This document shows, piece after piece, positions 42,238 to 51,963 of a stretch of DNA of 64,000 bases. The translations under genes and the position numbers were made by a program. Where the stretch lies: positions 1-64,000 of the forward strand of contig JAUHZO010000019.1 of assembly GCA_030425925.1 (NCBI GenBank), read 5' to 3'. A model generated the notes under the pieces. It searched no databases, was not told the origin of the DNA, and saw only the letters and a list, made by a program, of their open reading frames with translations. Every line of letters starts with the position of its first letter. Position 1 is the first letter of the stretch. Source of the DNA: Alphaproteobacteria bacterium. GTDB taxonomy: Bacteria > Pseudomonadota > Alphaproteobacteria > Rhodobacterales > Rhodobacteraceae.

Positions 42238-43761
42238 ATGGCACGTATTACTGGAATGGCCGCCCTGGCCCTTGGCTTTGCCGCTGCCCCGGCGCTGGCC
42301 GATGTGACGCCGCAGCAGGTCTGGGAAGATCTCAAGGTCTATATGGAAGGTTTCGGCTACACCGTGGCCGGCACCGAATCGCTTGGCGGCGATGTGCTGA
42401 CGGTCACCGGTGCCGAAATGGCCTTTCCGATGCCCGAGGACGAGGGCGCGCTGACCTTCTCGATGGACAGTGTCACCTTCACCGATCTGGGCGACGGCAC
42501 CGTGGCGGTGGCCTTCCCCAGCCGCATGCCCATCGCGCTGAGTTTTCAAGATGGCGACATGGGCGAAGAGGTGGAGATGACCATCGACTACACCCAGGAG
42601 AACCTGGCGCTGGTGGTGTCGGGCGAGCCGGGCGCACTGGTCTACAGCTATACCGCCGACAGTCTCGGGATGGCGCTGGCGGACCTGACGGTGGACGGTG
42701 AGGTGATCACCCGCGACATGGCGCGCATGGATGTCGACATGGGGCCGATGGAAGGCCGCTCGACCGTGACTCGCGACGGCGCGTTGCAGACCGTCGCGCA
42801 GGACATGAGCATGGGCACCCTGACCTATGATCTGGCCTTTGCCGATCCCGAAGGCGGCGAGTCGGCCCGCTTTACCGGCAGTCTGACCGGTGTCGGGCTG
42901 AGCGGCGAAAGCGCCGTGCCGATGAATGTCGACATGACCGACATGCTGGCCGCCGTTGCCGCAGGGCTTTCGGGCAATGGCCGGATCACCCACCAGGGCG
43001 GCAGCCTGGAATTCACGGTGGACGAAGGCTATGGGGCCACCACCGGCCAGATGAGCTCGACCTCGGGTGAACTGGACGTGACCTTTGCCGGCGACGCGCT
43101 GGCCTACCTGGCCCGCGGCACCGGATCGACCCTGGCGCTGACCGGCCCGGACATTCCCTTTCCGGTGAATGTCGAGCTTGCCGAAAGCGCGTTCTCGCTG
43201 ACGATGCCGCTGATGGCGTCGGAGGCTCCGCAAGAGGCGGAACTGGCGCTGACGCTGGGCGGCTTTGCCATGTCGGACATGCTGTGGAACATCTTCGATC
43301 CGGGCACCATTCTGCCGCGTGACCCTGCCACGATCTCGTTCGATCTGCTGGCGCAGGTCACGCCCTATGTCAGCATCCTCGATGCCGACGCCATGGCCGA
43401 GATCGAGGACAGCGGCGAGGCCCCGGGCGAGCTGAACGCGCTGAGCCTGCGCAGCCTGCTGGTGGAGGCCGCGGGCGGCAAGATCACCGGCACCGGCGAT
43501 TTCACCTTCGACAACACCGATCTGGACAGCTTTGACGGCATGCCGCGCCCCGAAGGCCAGGTGGACCTGCAGGTCTCCGGCGCAAACGGGCTGATCGACA
43601 GGCTGATCCAGATGGGACTGATGCAGGAACAGGACGCCATGGGCGCGCGGATGATGCTGAGCATGTTCACCGTGCCGGGCGAGGCACCGGACACCGCGAC
43701 CTCGCGCATCGAGATCAATGCCGATGGCCATATCCTGGCCAATGGTCAGCGCATCCAGTGA
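42238..43761 (+). CDS. DUF2125 protein, exported
   Basis: The 507-residue protein has a signal peptide (MARITGMAALALGFAAAPALA) and a long, acidic, beta-rich body of DUF2125 type, as found throughout Rhodobacteraceae. The motif VWEDLKVYMEGFGYTV follows the signal and strings such as ELAESAFSLTMPLMASEAPQ recur in the family. It likely resides in the periplasm or outer membrane; the function is unknown. GGAGAGG lies eight bases before the ATG. Two terminators follow it. Confidence 0.9.
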   Translation: MARITGMAALALGFAAAPALADVTPQQVWEDLKVYMEGFGYTVAGTESLGGDVLTVTGAEMAFPMPEDEGALTFSMDSVTFTDLGDGTVAVAFPSRMPIALSFQDGDMGEEVEMTIDYTQENLALVVSGEPGALVYSYTADSLGMALADLTVDGEVITRDMARMDVDMGPMEGRSTVTRDGALQTVAQDMSMGTLTYDLAFADPEGGESARFTGSLTGVGLSGESAVPMNVDMTDMLAAVAAGLSGNGRITHQGGSLEFTVDEGYGATTGQMSSTSGELDVTFAGDALAYLARGTGSTLALTGPDIPFPVNVELAESAFSLTMPLMASEAPQEAELALTLGGFAMSDMLWNIFDPGTILPRDPATISFDLLAQVTPYVSILDADAMAEIEDSGEAPGELNALSLRSLLVEAAGGKITGTGDFTFDNTDLDSFDGMPRPEGQVDLQVSGANGLIDRLIQMGLMQEQDAMGARMMLSMFTVPGEAPDTATSRIEINADGHILANGQRIQ

Positions 43762-43780
43762 CCCTTTGGCACGTGTGAGG

Positions 43781-43808
43781 ACGGGCGGGGCATGTCCCCG
43801 CCCGTTTT
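43781..43808 (+). terminator. Rho-independent terminator of the DUF2125 gene
   Basis: ACGGGCGGGG at 43781-43790 pairs with CCCCGCCCGT at 43796-43805 around CATGT, followed by TTTT. It lies 20 bases after the stop codon. Confidence 0.8.
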
Positions 43809-43832
43809 CCGTCTGGGCCGGTGATCCAAAGG

Positions 43833-43854
43833 AGCGCTTCCGCGCGCTTTTTTT
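43833..43854 (+). terminator. Second terminator-like hairpin with T7 tail
   Basis: AGCGC (43833-43837) pairs with GCGCT (43844-43848) around a six-base loop and runs into seven T. It is short but has a strong T-run, in the same direction as the first terminator. Confidence 0.6.
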
Positions 43855-43936
43855 CAGACATCCTTGAGGTGACGCACCCGACCCGGCGGGGTGCCGGTGG
43901 AGAGGGCGGCGGGGCTGCAGGACTCACCAGAACGAA

Positions 43937-44113
43937 GACCTTCGTGCCGGATCCATCCCTTGCCTGCGCCTTGCCTGACAGCGCCATCCCCCCGCCCCAA
44001 GGCAAATAGCCGTCTCCCCATCTGCGATGGGGCCCCTCGGCGATTTGCCTTGGCCCGGGGCGCTGTCCCTGTCTGTCCGGGCCCAGGCAAGGGACGGCTC
44101 CGGAACGAAGGTC
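43937..44113. mobile_element. 177-base three-tier inverted repeat, MITE-like
   Basis: Outer arms: GACCTTCG at 43937-43944 matches its complement at 44106-44113, and the similarity extends inward for about 50 bases with a few mismatches (…CCGGA…TCCCTTGCCTG… on both arms). Middle arms: CCAAGGCAAAT (43997-44007) pairs with ATTTGCCTTGG (44043-44053). Inner hairpin: CCCCATC (44016-44022) pairs with GATGGGG (44026-44032). No protein is encoded. The structure resembles a miniature inverted-repeat element, but no target-site duplication was identified. Confidence 0.65.
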
Positions 44114-44864
44114 ACTTCCGAAGGGCGGGCAGGCCCACGCCGGTGGCTTCGAATCCGCCATCGGCGGCGACCACCTGGCCGGTGACGTAAGAGGCCTTGT
44201 CGGAGGCCAGAAAGCAGATCACCTCGGCGAGTTCGCGTTCGGTGCCGTAGCGGTTGAGCGGGATGGCGTCGTGATAGGCGTCGATGATCTCCTGGGTGTG
44301 GACCGCCATGGCCAGCTTGGTGCGCACCGGGCCGGGGGCCACGGCGTTGACGCGGATGCCGTGTTCGCCCAGTTCCGCCGCGTGCTGTCTTGTCAACTGG
44401 ATCACCGCGGCCTTGGACGTGCCGTAGGCCACCCGCAGCGTCGAGGCGCGCAGGCCCGAGATCGAGGCGATGTTGACCACCGCGCCCCGGGTCTCCTTCA
44501 GATGCGGGATGGCGGCCTGGGTGCACAGGAACGGGCCGTCGAGATTGGTTTCCATCACCCGCCGCCATGTCTCGAAATCGGTGTCTTCGACCGGGCCGAA
44601 TTCGGCCACGCCGGCATTGTTGATCAATGCATCAATGCGGCCCGCCCAGCCATGGGTTTCGCGGGTGAGCGCGGCCACGTCCTGCGGGTTCGACACGTCG
44701 CGGGCGATGGCCAGCACGTTGTCGCGCGGGCCTGCGGCGCGGGCGAGTTCCTCGGCATCGCGGTCCACCATGGCGACGCGCCAGCCCGTTTCCAGGAACA
44801 GGTCGGTGGTGGCCAGCCCGATGCCGCGGGCCGCGCCGGTGACGATGGCGCATTTCTGGGTCAT
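44112..44864 (-). CDS. Short-chain dehydrogenase/reductase
   Basis: The 250-residue SDR has TGAARGIGLA, NNAGVAEFG, the catalytic Ser in IASISGL and YGTSK as YxxxK. The C-terminus is AADGGFEATGVGLPALRK. It follows ubiH on the same strand after 54 bases and may be cotranscribed. Its stop codon is the TGA of the inverted repeat's outer arm, so the repeat directly bounds the gene. The substrate is unknown. Confidence 0.9.
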   Translation of the reverse strand: MTQKCAIVTGAARGIGLATTDLFLETGWRVAMVDRDAEELARAAGPRDNVLAIARDVSNPQDVAALTRETHGWAGRIDALINNAGVAEFGPVEDTDFETWRRVMETNLDGPFLCTQAAIPHLKETRGAVVNIASISGLRASTLRVAYGTSKAAVIQLTRQHAAELGEHGIRVNAVAPGPVRTKLAMAVHTQEIIDAYHDAIPLNRYGTERELAEVICFLASDKASYVTGQVVAADGGFEATGVGLPALRK

Positions 44865-44918
44865 GAGGTCCTCCGGGTTTTTGCCTTCTGTGGCACGGGC
44901 GGAGAACGGAGGGAAGGG

Positions 44919-46130
44919 TCAGCCGCGCATCAGGTCCGGCAGGGTGCCGGTCAGGCCCGCCGCCTCGCGCAGGGCGCTGCGGCGCAGCGCGGGCACGGCG
45001 TTCACCAGCGCCATGCCCAGATCGCGGCCGGCGCGCAGAACCGCGTTGTCGTTGGAGAACAGCCGGTTGAACAGGTCCGTGGCGGCGGCCAGCGTGGCGG
45101 TGTCGAACCGCCGCCATTGCTGGTAGCGGGCGAGCACAGTCGGGGCGGCGATGTCCTCGCCGCGGCGGCTGGCATGCGACAGGACATGGGCCAGCGCCGC
45201 GATGTCGCGCAGCCCGGCGTTCAGGCCTTGCCCGGCGATGGGGTGCAGCCCGTGGGCGGCATCCCCAACCAGCGCCACGCGGTCGGCCACGAAGGCATTC
45301 GCCAGCGACAGGCCCAGCGGGTAGGTAAAGCGGTCGCCCTCCAGCGCGATCCGGCCGAGGAAATCGCCGAAACGGGGGCGCAGCACGGTCAGGTAGTCGT
45401 CCGGCGGCAGGGCGGCAAAGGCCCGCGCGCGGTCGGCGCGTTCGCTCCACACGATGGAGGAGCGGTTGCCTTGCAGCGGCAGGATGGCCAGCGGGCCGGG
45501 CGGCAGGAAAAGCTGGTGCGCGGTGCCGTGATGCGGGTGTTCATGCGCGATGGCGCAGACCAGCGCGGTCTGGCCGTAGCCCCAGCCGGTGCGGCGGATA
45601 CCGGCACGCTGCGCGGTGCCGCTGGCGCGGCCATCGGCCCCGACGATCAGACGCCCGGTCAGCACGTCGCCATTGGCCAGGGTGACCTGCGCGCCGTCGG
45701 GCCGTGTGTCCTGTGCCACGACGCGTGTGGCAGGAAGATGGGTGATGCCGGGTGTCGCGGCCAGGGCGTCGAGCAGGGCGCGGCGCAGGACGCGGTCTTC
45801 GAGCATGTGGCCCATCGGGCCTTCCTCGATCTCGGCGCTCTGGAAATCGAGCCCGAGGAACACGCCGGCATCGCCCACGCGCCCGTCGGTGACCTGGATG
45901 CGGTGCATGGGCTGCGCCCTGGGGCCGAGTTCCGCCCACAGGCCCAGCGCCGCCAGCATCCGCACCGAGGCCAGCGCCAGCGCATAGGACCGCCCGTCAA
46001 AGCCCGGATCGGTCCGGGTGTCCAGCGGCAGGGCGTCCACGACGGTGCTGCTCAGCCCGGCGCGCGCCGCGGCCAGCGCCACAAGCGGCCCGTTCAGCCC
46101 GCCGCCCACAATGATCAGATCGCTGTTCAT
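44919..46130 (-). CDS. ubiH: UbiH/UbiF-family FAD-dependent monooxygenase (ubiquinone biosynthesis)
   Basis: The 403-residue flavoprotein has the GxGxxG-type motif IIVGGGLNGPLVALAA at the N-terminus and the second FAD motif VGDAAHGLHPIAGQGLNAG (about residue 275-295), which is typical of UbiH/UbiF/UbiL hydroxylases that modify the ubiquinone ring. Which ring position it hydroxylates cannot be told. The start at 46130 gives family length. In many Rhodobacteraceae it is next to an amidase, an aminotransferase and ftsK, as here. Confidence 0.9.
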   Translation of the reverse strand: MNSDLIIVGGGLNGPLVALAAARAGLSSTVVDALPLDTRTDPGFDGRSYALALASVRMLAALGLWAELGPRAQPMHRIQVTDGRVGDAGVFLGLDFQSAEIEEGPMGHMLEDRVLRRALLDALAATPGITHLPATRVVAQDTRPDGAQVTLANGDVLTGRLIVGADGRASGTAQRAGIRRTGWGYGQTALVCAIAHEHPHHGTAHQLFLPPGPLAILPLQGNRSSIVWSERADRARAFAALPPDDYLTVLRPRFGDFLGRIALEGDRFTYPLGLSLANAFVADRVALVGDAAHGLHPIAGQGLNAGLRDIAALAHVLSHASRRGEDIAAPTVLARYQQWRRFDTATLAAATDLFNRLFSNDNAVLRAGRDLGMALVNAVPALRRSALREAAGLTGTLPDLMRG

Positions 46131-46209
46131 GCCCGGCAATATGGAAGCGCGTGGCGGATTGTCCATGCGCCGCTCTGCCGCTACCGTCGGCGCGCAGAGG
46201 GAGACCAAG

Positions 46210-47541
46210 ATGGACAACTGGACCGAGATGAGCGCCGCGGCGCTGGGGCAGGGGATCGCAGCGGGACAGATCGACGCGGTTGCGCTGACGCAGGCGTTTC
46301 TGGACAGGATCGCGGCGCATCCGGAACGCGACCGGATCTATGCCCGCGTGACGCCCGAGAGGGCCCTGGCCGAGGCGCGGGCGGCGCAGGCGCGGGCCGC
46401 TTCGGGGCGGCGGCTTTCGCCGCTGGACGGGGTTCCGGTCAGCTGGAAGGACCTGTTCGACAGCGCGGGCGTGGCCACGGAGGCGGGCTCGGCGCTGCTG
46501 AAGGACCGGGTGCCGGAACAGGATGCCGAGGTGTTGCGCGTGGCGACCGCCATGGGGCTGGTCTGCCTGGGCAAGACCCACATGTCGGAACTGGCGTTCT
46601 CGGGTGTGGGGCTGAACCCGGTCACCGCCACATCGCCCTGCATCAACGATCCCGAGGCGGTGCCGGGCGGGTCTTCCTCGGGGGCGGCGGCCTCGGTGGC
46701 GTTCGGTCTGGCGGCGGCGGCGGTGGGCTCGGACACCGGCGGATCGGTGCGGGTGCCGGCGGTGTGGAACGATCTGGTGGGGCTCAAGACGACCTCGGGC
46801 CGGGTCAGTCTCGAGGGGGTTGTGCCGCTGGCCCCGAACTTCGACACCGTGGGGCCGCTGTGCCGCAATGTCGAGGATGTGGCGCTGATGCTGGCGGCGC
46901 TGGAGGGGCGGGCGGCCCCGGACCTGACCGGGGCGGACAGCCTGAGGGGCCTGCGCCTTGCGGCGTTGCAGACCGTGGTGCTGGACGATCTGCGCGAGGC
47001 ACCGCGCGCGGCCTACGCCTCGGCCCTGCAGCGGTTTCGCGCGGCGGGGGCCGAGATCGTGGAACTGGACGCGCCGGAAGTGGCCGATTGCATGGCGGAT
47101 ACCGCAACGCTCTACCCTGCCGAGGCCTGGGGCACCTGGGGCCGCGTGATCGAGGCGCAGCCGGACCTGATGTTCGCGCCGATCCGGGAGCGGTTCGAGG
47201 GCGGCAAATCGGTTCTGGCGGGCGACTACGTGGCCGCCTGGCAGAAGCTGGAGCGGGCGCGCAAGGTCTGGGCGGCGCGGGTTGCGCCCTTTGATGCGGT
47301 GCTGTGCCCCACGGCACCGAACCTGCCGCCCAAGACGGACCGCATGATGGAGCAGGGGGCGTACTACGTCACCGAGAACCTGCTGACCCTGCGCAACACC
47401 CGCGTGGGCAACCTGATGGGGGTCTGTGCGGTGACCCTGCCGGCGGGTGTGCCAAGCTGCGGCGTGACGCTCATGGGGCAGGCCTGGCAGGAGGACCGGT
47501 TGTTGCGCGTGGCAAAGGCGGCGGAGGCGGCGCTGGCCTGA
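46210..47541 (+). CDS. Amidase-signature family amidase
   Basis: The 443-residue enzyme has the complete Ser-Ser-Lys triad region: Lys in PVSWKDLFD (about residue 79), the cis-Ser in GGSSSGAAASVA (about 155) and the nucleophile Ser in GSDTGGSVRVP (about 178). It hydrolyses an amide bond; the substrate is unknown. It is not GatA, which is longer and has partner genes. It is divergent from ubiH with 79 bases between. Confidence 0.92.
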   Translation: MDNWTEMSAAALGQGIAAGQIDAVALTQAFLDRIAAHPERDRIYARVTPERALAEARAAQARAASGRRLSPLDGVPVSWKDLFDSAGVATEAGSALLKDRVPEQDAEVLRVATAMGLVCLGKTHMSELAFSGVGLNPVTATSPCINDPEAVPGGSSSGAAASVAFGLAAAAVGSDTGGSVRVPAVWNDLVGLKTTSGRVSLEGVVPLAPNFDTVGPLCRNVEDVALMLAALEGRAAPDLTGADSLRGLRLAALQTVVLDDLREAPRAAYASALQRFRAAGAEIVELDAPEVADCMADTATLYPAEAWGTWGRVIEAQPDLMFAPIRERFEGGKSVLAGDYVAAWQKLERARKVWAARVAPFDAVLCPTAPNLPPKTDRMMEQGAYYVTENLLTLRNTRVGNLMGVCAVTLPAGVPSCGVTLMGQAWQEDRLLRVAKAAEAALA

Positions 47542-47739
47542 GGACCGCCCCTCACCCTGGCCCTCTCCCCTTGGGGGACTGCCGGTGTGCGGGGGAAGGC
47601 AAGTGCGCCGCGGCCACCTGCGGCTTTCGCGCCACATCCCCCGGTCATGACACGCTGATTCTGGACAGAAGGCCGCAGAATTCCGTATCCTTGCGCCAAA
47701 CGGGGCACAAACGATCCCGAAGTCCGAGGCAGTCCGAGC

Positions 47740-48915
47740 ATGTTTCCCGAACGGTTTTCGAACCTTCCGGCCTATGCATTCCCGCGTTTGCGGGCTCTAC
47801 TCGACGTGCATGTGCCCGGCGGGCCGGTGGTCCACATGTCCATCGGCGAGCCCAAACATGCCTTTCCCGACTGGATCGGCGCGGTGCTTGGCGAAACGCT
47901 GGCGGATTTCGGGCGTTACCCGCCCAACGAAGGCACACCGGAATTGCGCGGCGCGATCTGCGACTGGCTGGCACGGCGCTATGGCGTGACGCTGGATCCG
48001 GAAACCCAGGTGATGGCGCTGAACGGCACGCGCGAGGGGCTCTACAACGCCGGCATGGCGCTGTGTCCGGAACAGAAGAACGGACAGCCGACGGTGCTGA
48101 TGCCGAACCCGTTCTACCAGGTCTACATGATCTCGGCCAAATCGGTGGCGGCAGAGCCGGTCTTTGTGAACGCCACCGAGGCCACCGGCCACCTGCCGGA
48201 TTTCGCCGCCCTGCCCGAGGACGTGCTGCGCCGCGCCGCGCTGTGCTATATCTGTTCGCCCGCGAATCCGCAGGGGGCCGTGGCCGATGCGACCTATTGG
48301 GAGACGCTGATCGCGCTTGCGGAGCGTTTTGATTTCCAGATCCTCGCGGATGAATGCTATTCCGAGATCTACCGCGACACCCCGCCTCCGGGGGCCTTGC
48401 AGGTGGCCCGCGCCATGGGCGCGCATCCCGAACGGGTGGTGGTGTTCCATTCCCTGTCGAAACGCTCGAACCTGCCCGGGCTGCGCTCGGGCTTTGTGGC
48501 GGGCGGTCCGGACAGCATCGCGCGGATCAGGCAGTTGCGCGCCTATGCCGGCGCGCCTCTGCCCTTGCCGGTGCAGCATGTCTCGGCCCGGGTCTGGGCG
48601 GACGAGGCGCATGTGGTGGAGAACCGCAGGCTTTACGGCGAGAAATACGCGCTGGCCGACCGCATCCTTGGCAACGTGTCGGGCTATGTCCCGCCGCAGG
48701 CCGGGTTCTTTCTGTGGCTGCCGGTCGAGGATGGCGAACAGGCTGCGCTGAAGCTGTGGCAAGAGACCGGCGTGCGCGTGTTGCCCGGCGCCTACCTGGC
48801 GCAGGAGACGCAAGCGGGCAATCCGGGCAAGGGATACATTCGGGTGGCGATGGTCGCCCCAAGGGACGAGACCGAGGCAGGCCTGAGCCTGATCCGGGAT
48901 TGTCTGTATGGCTAA
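47740..48915 (+). CDS. dapC: Class I aminotransferase, DapC-like (N-succinyldiaminopimelate)
   Basis: The 391-residue PLP enzyme has the conserved [12 protein letters not shown] start motif, NPFYQVYMI, the [11 protein letters not shown] Asp-Tyr site and the Schiff-base Lys in [15 protein letters not shown] (about residue 241). This last motif is typical of DapC aminotransferases of the lysine pathway, but close relatives use other substrates. The end overlaps the start of ftsK by 8 bases, so translation may be coupled. Confidence 0.88.
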   Translation: MFPERFSNLPAYAFPRLRALLDVHVPGGPVVHMSIGEPKHAFPDWIGAVLGETLADFGRYPPNEGTPELRGAICDWLARRYGVTLDPETQVMALNGTREGLYNAGMALCPEQKNGQPTVLMPNPFYQVYMISAKSVAAEPVFVNATEATGHLPDFAALPEDVLRRAALCYICSPANPQGAVADATYWETLIALAERFDFQILADECYSEIYRDTPPPGALQVARAMGAHPERVVVFHSLSKRSNLPGLRSGFVAGGPDSIARIRQLRAYAGAPLPLPVQHVSARVWADEAHVVENRRLYGEKYALADRILGNVSGYVPPQAGFFLWLPVEDGEQAALKLWQETGVRVLPGAYLAQETQAGNPGKGYIRVAMVAPRDETEAGLSLIRDCLYG

Positions 48916-51900
48916 GACAAACACGACGAGGCGAGGCATGGCATCTTTTCAGGCACGGGGCCGCGATCCCCTGTTCGACGCAACCACCGCTGTGACGCTG
49001 GAAAAGCGCAGCTGGGAACTTGTCGGGCTGGTGCTGATCGTTGTCGGGCTGATGGCGGCGGCGATGATCGCCTCCTATTCGCCGGACGATCCGTCGTTTC
49101 TGTCGGCCACCGATGCGCCGGTGCAGAACTGGATGGGCCGGCTGGGGGCCTCGGTGGCCGCGCCGCTGTTCATGATCGTGGGCTGGGGATCCTGGGCGCT
49201 GGCGCTGGTCTTTGTGGTGTGGGGCGCGCGGCTTGTCACGCATCGCGGCGACGGCCTGTTCGGACGCGCGGTCTTTGCCCCGATCTGGATCGCGTTGGCC
49301 TCGGTCTATGCCTCGGGCCTGCCCGAAACCGCGGGGTGGAGCCACAATTTCGGCCTGGGCGGGCTGTTCGGCGACATGATGATGGGCTCGTTTCTGAACG
49401 CGTTGCCGTTTTCGCCCGCCACCGGGCTCAAGCTGATGCAGCTGGTGCTGGGCCTTGTCATCCTGGGGTTCGGGGCCTTCGTGCTGGGCTTTACCCTGCC
49501 GGAACTGCGCGGGATCGCGCGGTTCCTGCTGGTGGGTGTCGTGACGGTCTATGCCGCGCTGCTGGCGCTGGCTGGGCGGGGCGCGTCCGGCGGGGTGGTG
49601 CTGGCGCGCCGGATGCAGGCGGCGCAGGCCGAGCGTCGCGCGCGCCGCGCCCGCGCGGCGGCCGAAGCCGCCGAAGCGGCGGACTGGCAGGCGTCGCAAG
49701 CGCAGATGCAGGAGGCCGTGGCCGCGCTTCCCGACGAGGACATGACCGTTCCTGCGGAAAAGACCGGGTTTCTTGCCCGGATGCCGGCGCTGATCAAACG
49801 CCCGGCCGTGATGCCCGAGCCGGAACTGGTGGAGTCGGCCACCGTGGCGCATGATGTCGAACAGCCGGGCCCGGACCGCATCCGCGCGCGTATCGCCGAC
49901 GCGGTCAAGACCCGCGCGCGCCACGGGGCTGTTCCGGTGGCCACGCCGCCGGACCCCAGCAAGCCCTTGACCAAGGGCCGCGGGCACGGGCCCGCGCCGC
50001 TGATCTTCAAGCCCGCGCCGCGCCCCGGCGCGCTGCCGCCCGAACCGCCGCTGACCGCAGCGCAGCCGCGCGCGGCCGAGCCGCCGCTTTCGGCCGTCCC
50101 GCCCGTGGTGCCGCTGTCCGGTCTGCCCCCGGCGCCGCAGCCCGCCGCCGAAGCGCCGGTGCCCTTCCCGGAACAGGGGGGCGACGACGGATATGGCGAT
50201 CTGCGGGATTTCGACGATTACGGCGATGAACCGGACGACCTGACCGACGACGAGGCCGAGCTGCTTGACGACGCACCGGCGGCCCCCGCACCGGCAGCAC
50301 GGGTGGCGCCGATCCCGCAGCCCGAGCCGCGCAAGGTGGTGCAGCAGCCGGTGCGCAAGCCGGTGCAGCCGTCGCGCCGCGCGTTGGAAGAAGCCCAGCC
50401 GCAGCTGCGCTTTGACGCGGGCGAGGCGGCGGAATACGAACTGCCGCCGCTGGGCCTGCTGATGAGCCCCGACCGGATCGAGCGCCATCACCTCAGCGAC
50501 GAGGCGCTGGAGGAAAACGCGCGGATGCTGGAATCGGTGCTGGACGATTACGGCGTCAAGGGCGAGATCGTCAGCGTCCGTCCCGGCCCGGTTGTCACCA
50601 TGTACGAACTGGAGCCCGCCCCGGGGCTCAAGGCCAGCCGCGTGATCGGTCTGGCCGACGACATTGCCCGGTCGATGTCGGCGCTGTCGGCGCGGGTGTC
50701 GACGGTGCCGGGGCGCAGCGTGATCGGCATCGAACTGCCCAATGACAAGCGCGAGATGGTCTGCTTTCGCGAAATCCTGGCCGGCCGCGATTATGGCGAC
50801 GGCAAGCACGCGCTGCCGCTGGCTCTGGGCAAGGATATCGGCGGCGATCCGGTGGTGGCGAACCTTGCCAAGATGCCGCACCTGCTGATTGCGGGGACCA
50901 CCGGGTCGGGCAAGTCGGTGGCGATCAACACCATGATCCTGTCGCTGCTCTACAAGCTGACACCCGAAGACTGCCGCCTGATCATGATCGACCCCAAGAT
51001 GCTGGAACTCAGCGTCTATGACGGCATCCCGCACCTGCTGTCCCCCGTCGTGACCGACCCGAAAAAGGCCGTGGTGGCGCTGAAATGGGTCGTGGGCGAG
51101 ATGGAAGACCGCTATCGCAAGATGTCCAAGATGGGCGTGCGCAATATCGACGGCTATAACAGCCGCGTCGCCGACGCGCTCAAGAAGAACGAGATGTTCG
51201 AGCGCACGGTCCAGACCGGCTTTGACGAGGACACCGGCGAGCCGATCTTCGAGACCGAGGAAATCCAGCCGGTCAAGATGCCCTATATCGTGGTGATCGT
51301 GGACGAGATGGCCGACCTGATGATGGTCGCCGGCAAGGAGATCGAGGCCTGCATCCAGCGCCTGGCCCAGATGGCGCGCGCAAGCGGCATCCACCTGATC
51401 ATGGCCACGCAGCGCCCGTCGGTGGACGTGATCACCGGCACGATCAAGGCGAACTTCCCCACGCGGATTTCCTTCCAGGTGACGTCGAAGATCGACAGCC
51501 GCACCATCCTGGGCGAGATGGGGGCCGAACAGCTTCTGGGCATGGGGGACATGCTGTACATGGCCGGTGGTGCCAAGATCACGCGCTGCCACGGGCCGTT
51601 CGTGTCCGACGAGGAGGTCGAGGAAATCGTCAACCACCTCAAGGCGTTTGGTCCGCCGGATTACGTGTCGGGCGTCGTGCAGGGCCCCGATGACGAAAAG
51701 GCCGACACCATCGACGCCGTTCTGGGCCTGAACACCGGCGGCAATACCGGCGGCGAGGATGCGCTCTACGATCAGGCGGTGGCCATCGTGATCAAGGACC
51801 GCAAATGCTCCACCTCCTACATCCAGCGCAAGCTTGGCATCGGCTACAACAAGGCCGCGCGTCTGGTGGAGCAGATGGAGGACGAGGGCGTCGTCTCGCC

Positions 51901-51949
51901 CGCCAACCATGTGGGCAAACGCGAGATCCTGGTGCCGGAACAGCAGTAA
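48908..51949 (+). CDS. ftsK: DNA translocase FtsK
   Basis: This 1013-residue protein anchors at the division septum and pumps chromosomal DNA towards dif. The N-terminal 200 residues have four membrane segments; a proline- and alanine-rich linker (about 240-500) follows; the motor has Walker [14 protein letters not shown] (about residue 661), [12 protein letters not shown] and [12 protein letters not shown]. The C-terminal gamma domain, with the winged helix [19 protein letters not shown], recognises KOPS sequences. All parts are present. It overlaps dapC by 8 bases. Confidence 0.96.
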   Translation: MAKTNTTRRGMASFQARGRDPLFDATTAVTLEKRSWELVGLVLIVVGLMAAAMIASYSPDDPSFLSATDAPVQNWMGRLGASVAAPLFMIVGWGSWALALVFVVWGARLVTHRGDGLFGRAVFAPIWIALASVYASGLPETAGWSHNFGLGGLFGDMMMGSFLNALPFSPATGLKLMQLVLGLVILGFGAFVLGFTLPELRGIARFLLVGVVTVYAALLALAGRGASGGVVLARRMQAAQAERRARRARAAAEAAEAADWQASQAQMQEAVAALPDEDMTVPAEKTGFLARMPALIKRPAVMPEPELVESATVAHDVEQPGPDRIRARIADAVKTRARHGAVPVATPPDPSKPLTKGRGHGPAPLIFKPAPRPGALPPEPPLTAAQPRAAEPPLSAVPPVVPLSGLPPAPQPAAEAPVPFPEQGGDDGYGDLRDFDDYGDEPDDLTDDEAELLDDAPAAPAPAARVAPIPQPEPRKVVQQPVRKPVQPSRRALEEAQPQLRFDAGEAAEYELPPLGLLMSPDRIERHHLSDEALEENARMLESVLDDYGVKGEIVSVRPGPVVTMYELEPAPGLKASRVIGLADDIARSMSALSARVSTVPGRSVIGIELPNDKREMVCFREILAGRDYGDGKHALPLALGKDIGGDPVVANLAKMPHLLIAGTTGSGKSVAINTMILSLLYKLTPEDCRLIMIDPKMLELSVYDGIPHLLSPVVTDPKKAVVALKWVVGEMEDRYRKMSKMGVRNIDGYNSRVADALKKNEMFERTVQTGFDEDTGEPIFETEEIQPVKMPYIVVIVDEMADLMMVAGKEIEACIQRLAQMARASGIHLIMATQRPSVDVITGTIKANFPTRISFQVTSKIDSRTILGEMGAEQLLGMGDMLYMAGGAKITRCHGPFVSDEEVEEIVNHLKAFGPPDYVSGVVQGPDDEKADTIDAVLGLNTGGNTGGEDALYDQAVAIVIKDRKCSTSYIQRKLGIGYNKAARLVEQMEDEGVVSPANHVGKREILVPEQQ

Positions 51950-51963
51950 GGCCCGCGCGGCGG

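Larger units (their letters stand above)
43762..44111. other. 350-base spacer: two terminators and a large inverted repeat
   Basis: No gene is supported here. The left third has the two terminators, followed by about 75 bases without a recognised feature, and then the 177-base three-tier inverted repeat that reaches the stop codon of the next gene (see next entries). Confidence 0.75.

Noticed and set aside
47548-47570. CCCCTCACCCTGGCCCTC string before dapC as a dispersed repeat
   Set aside because: It resembles a common C-rich proteobacterial repeat, but only one copy is present here, so it cannot be supported.
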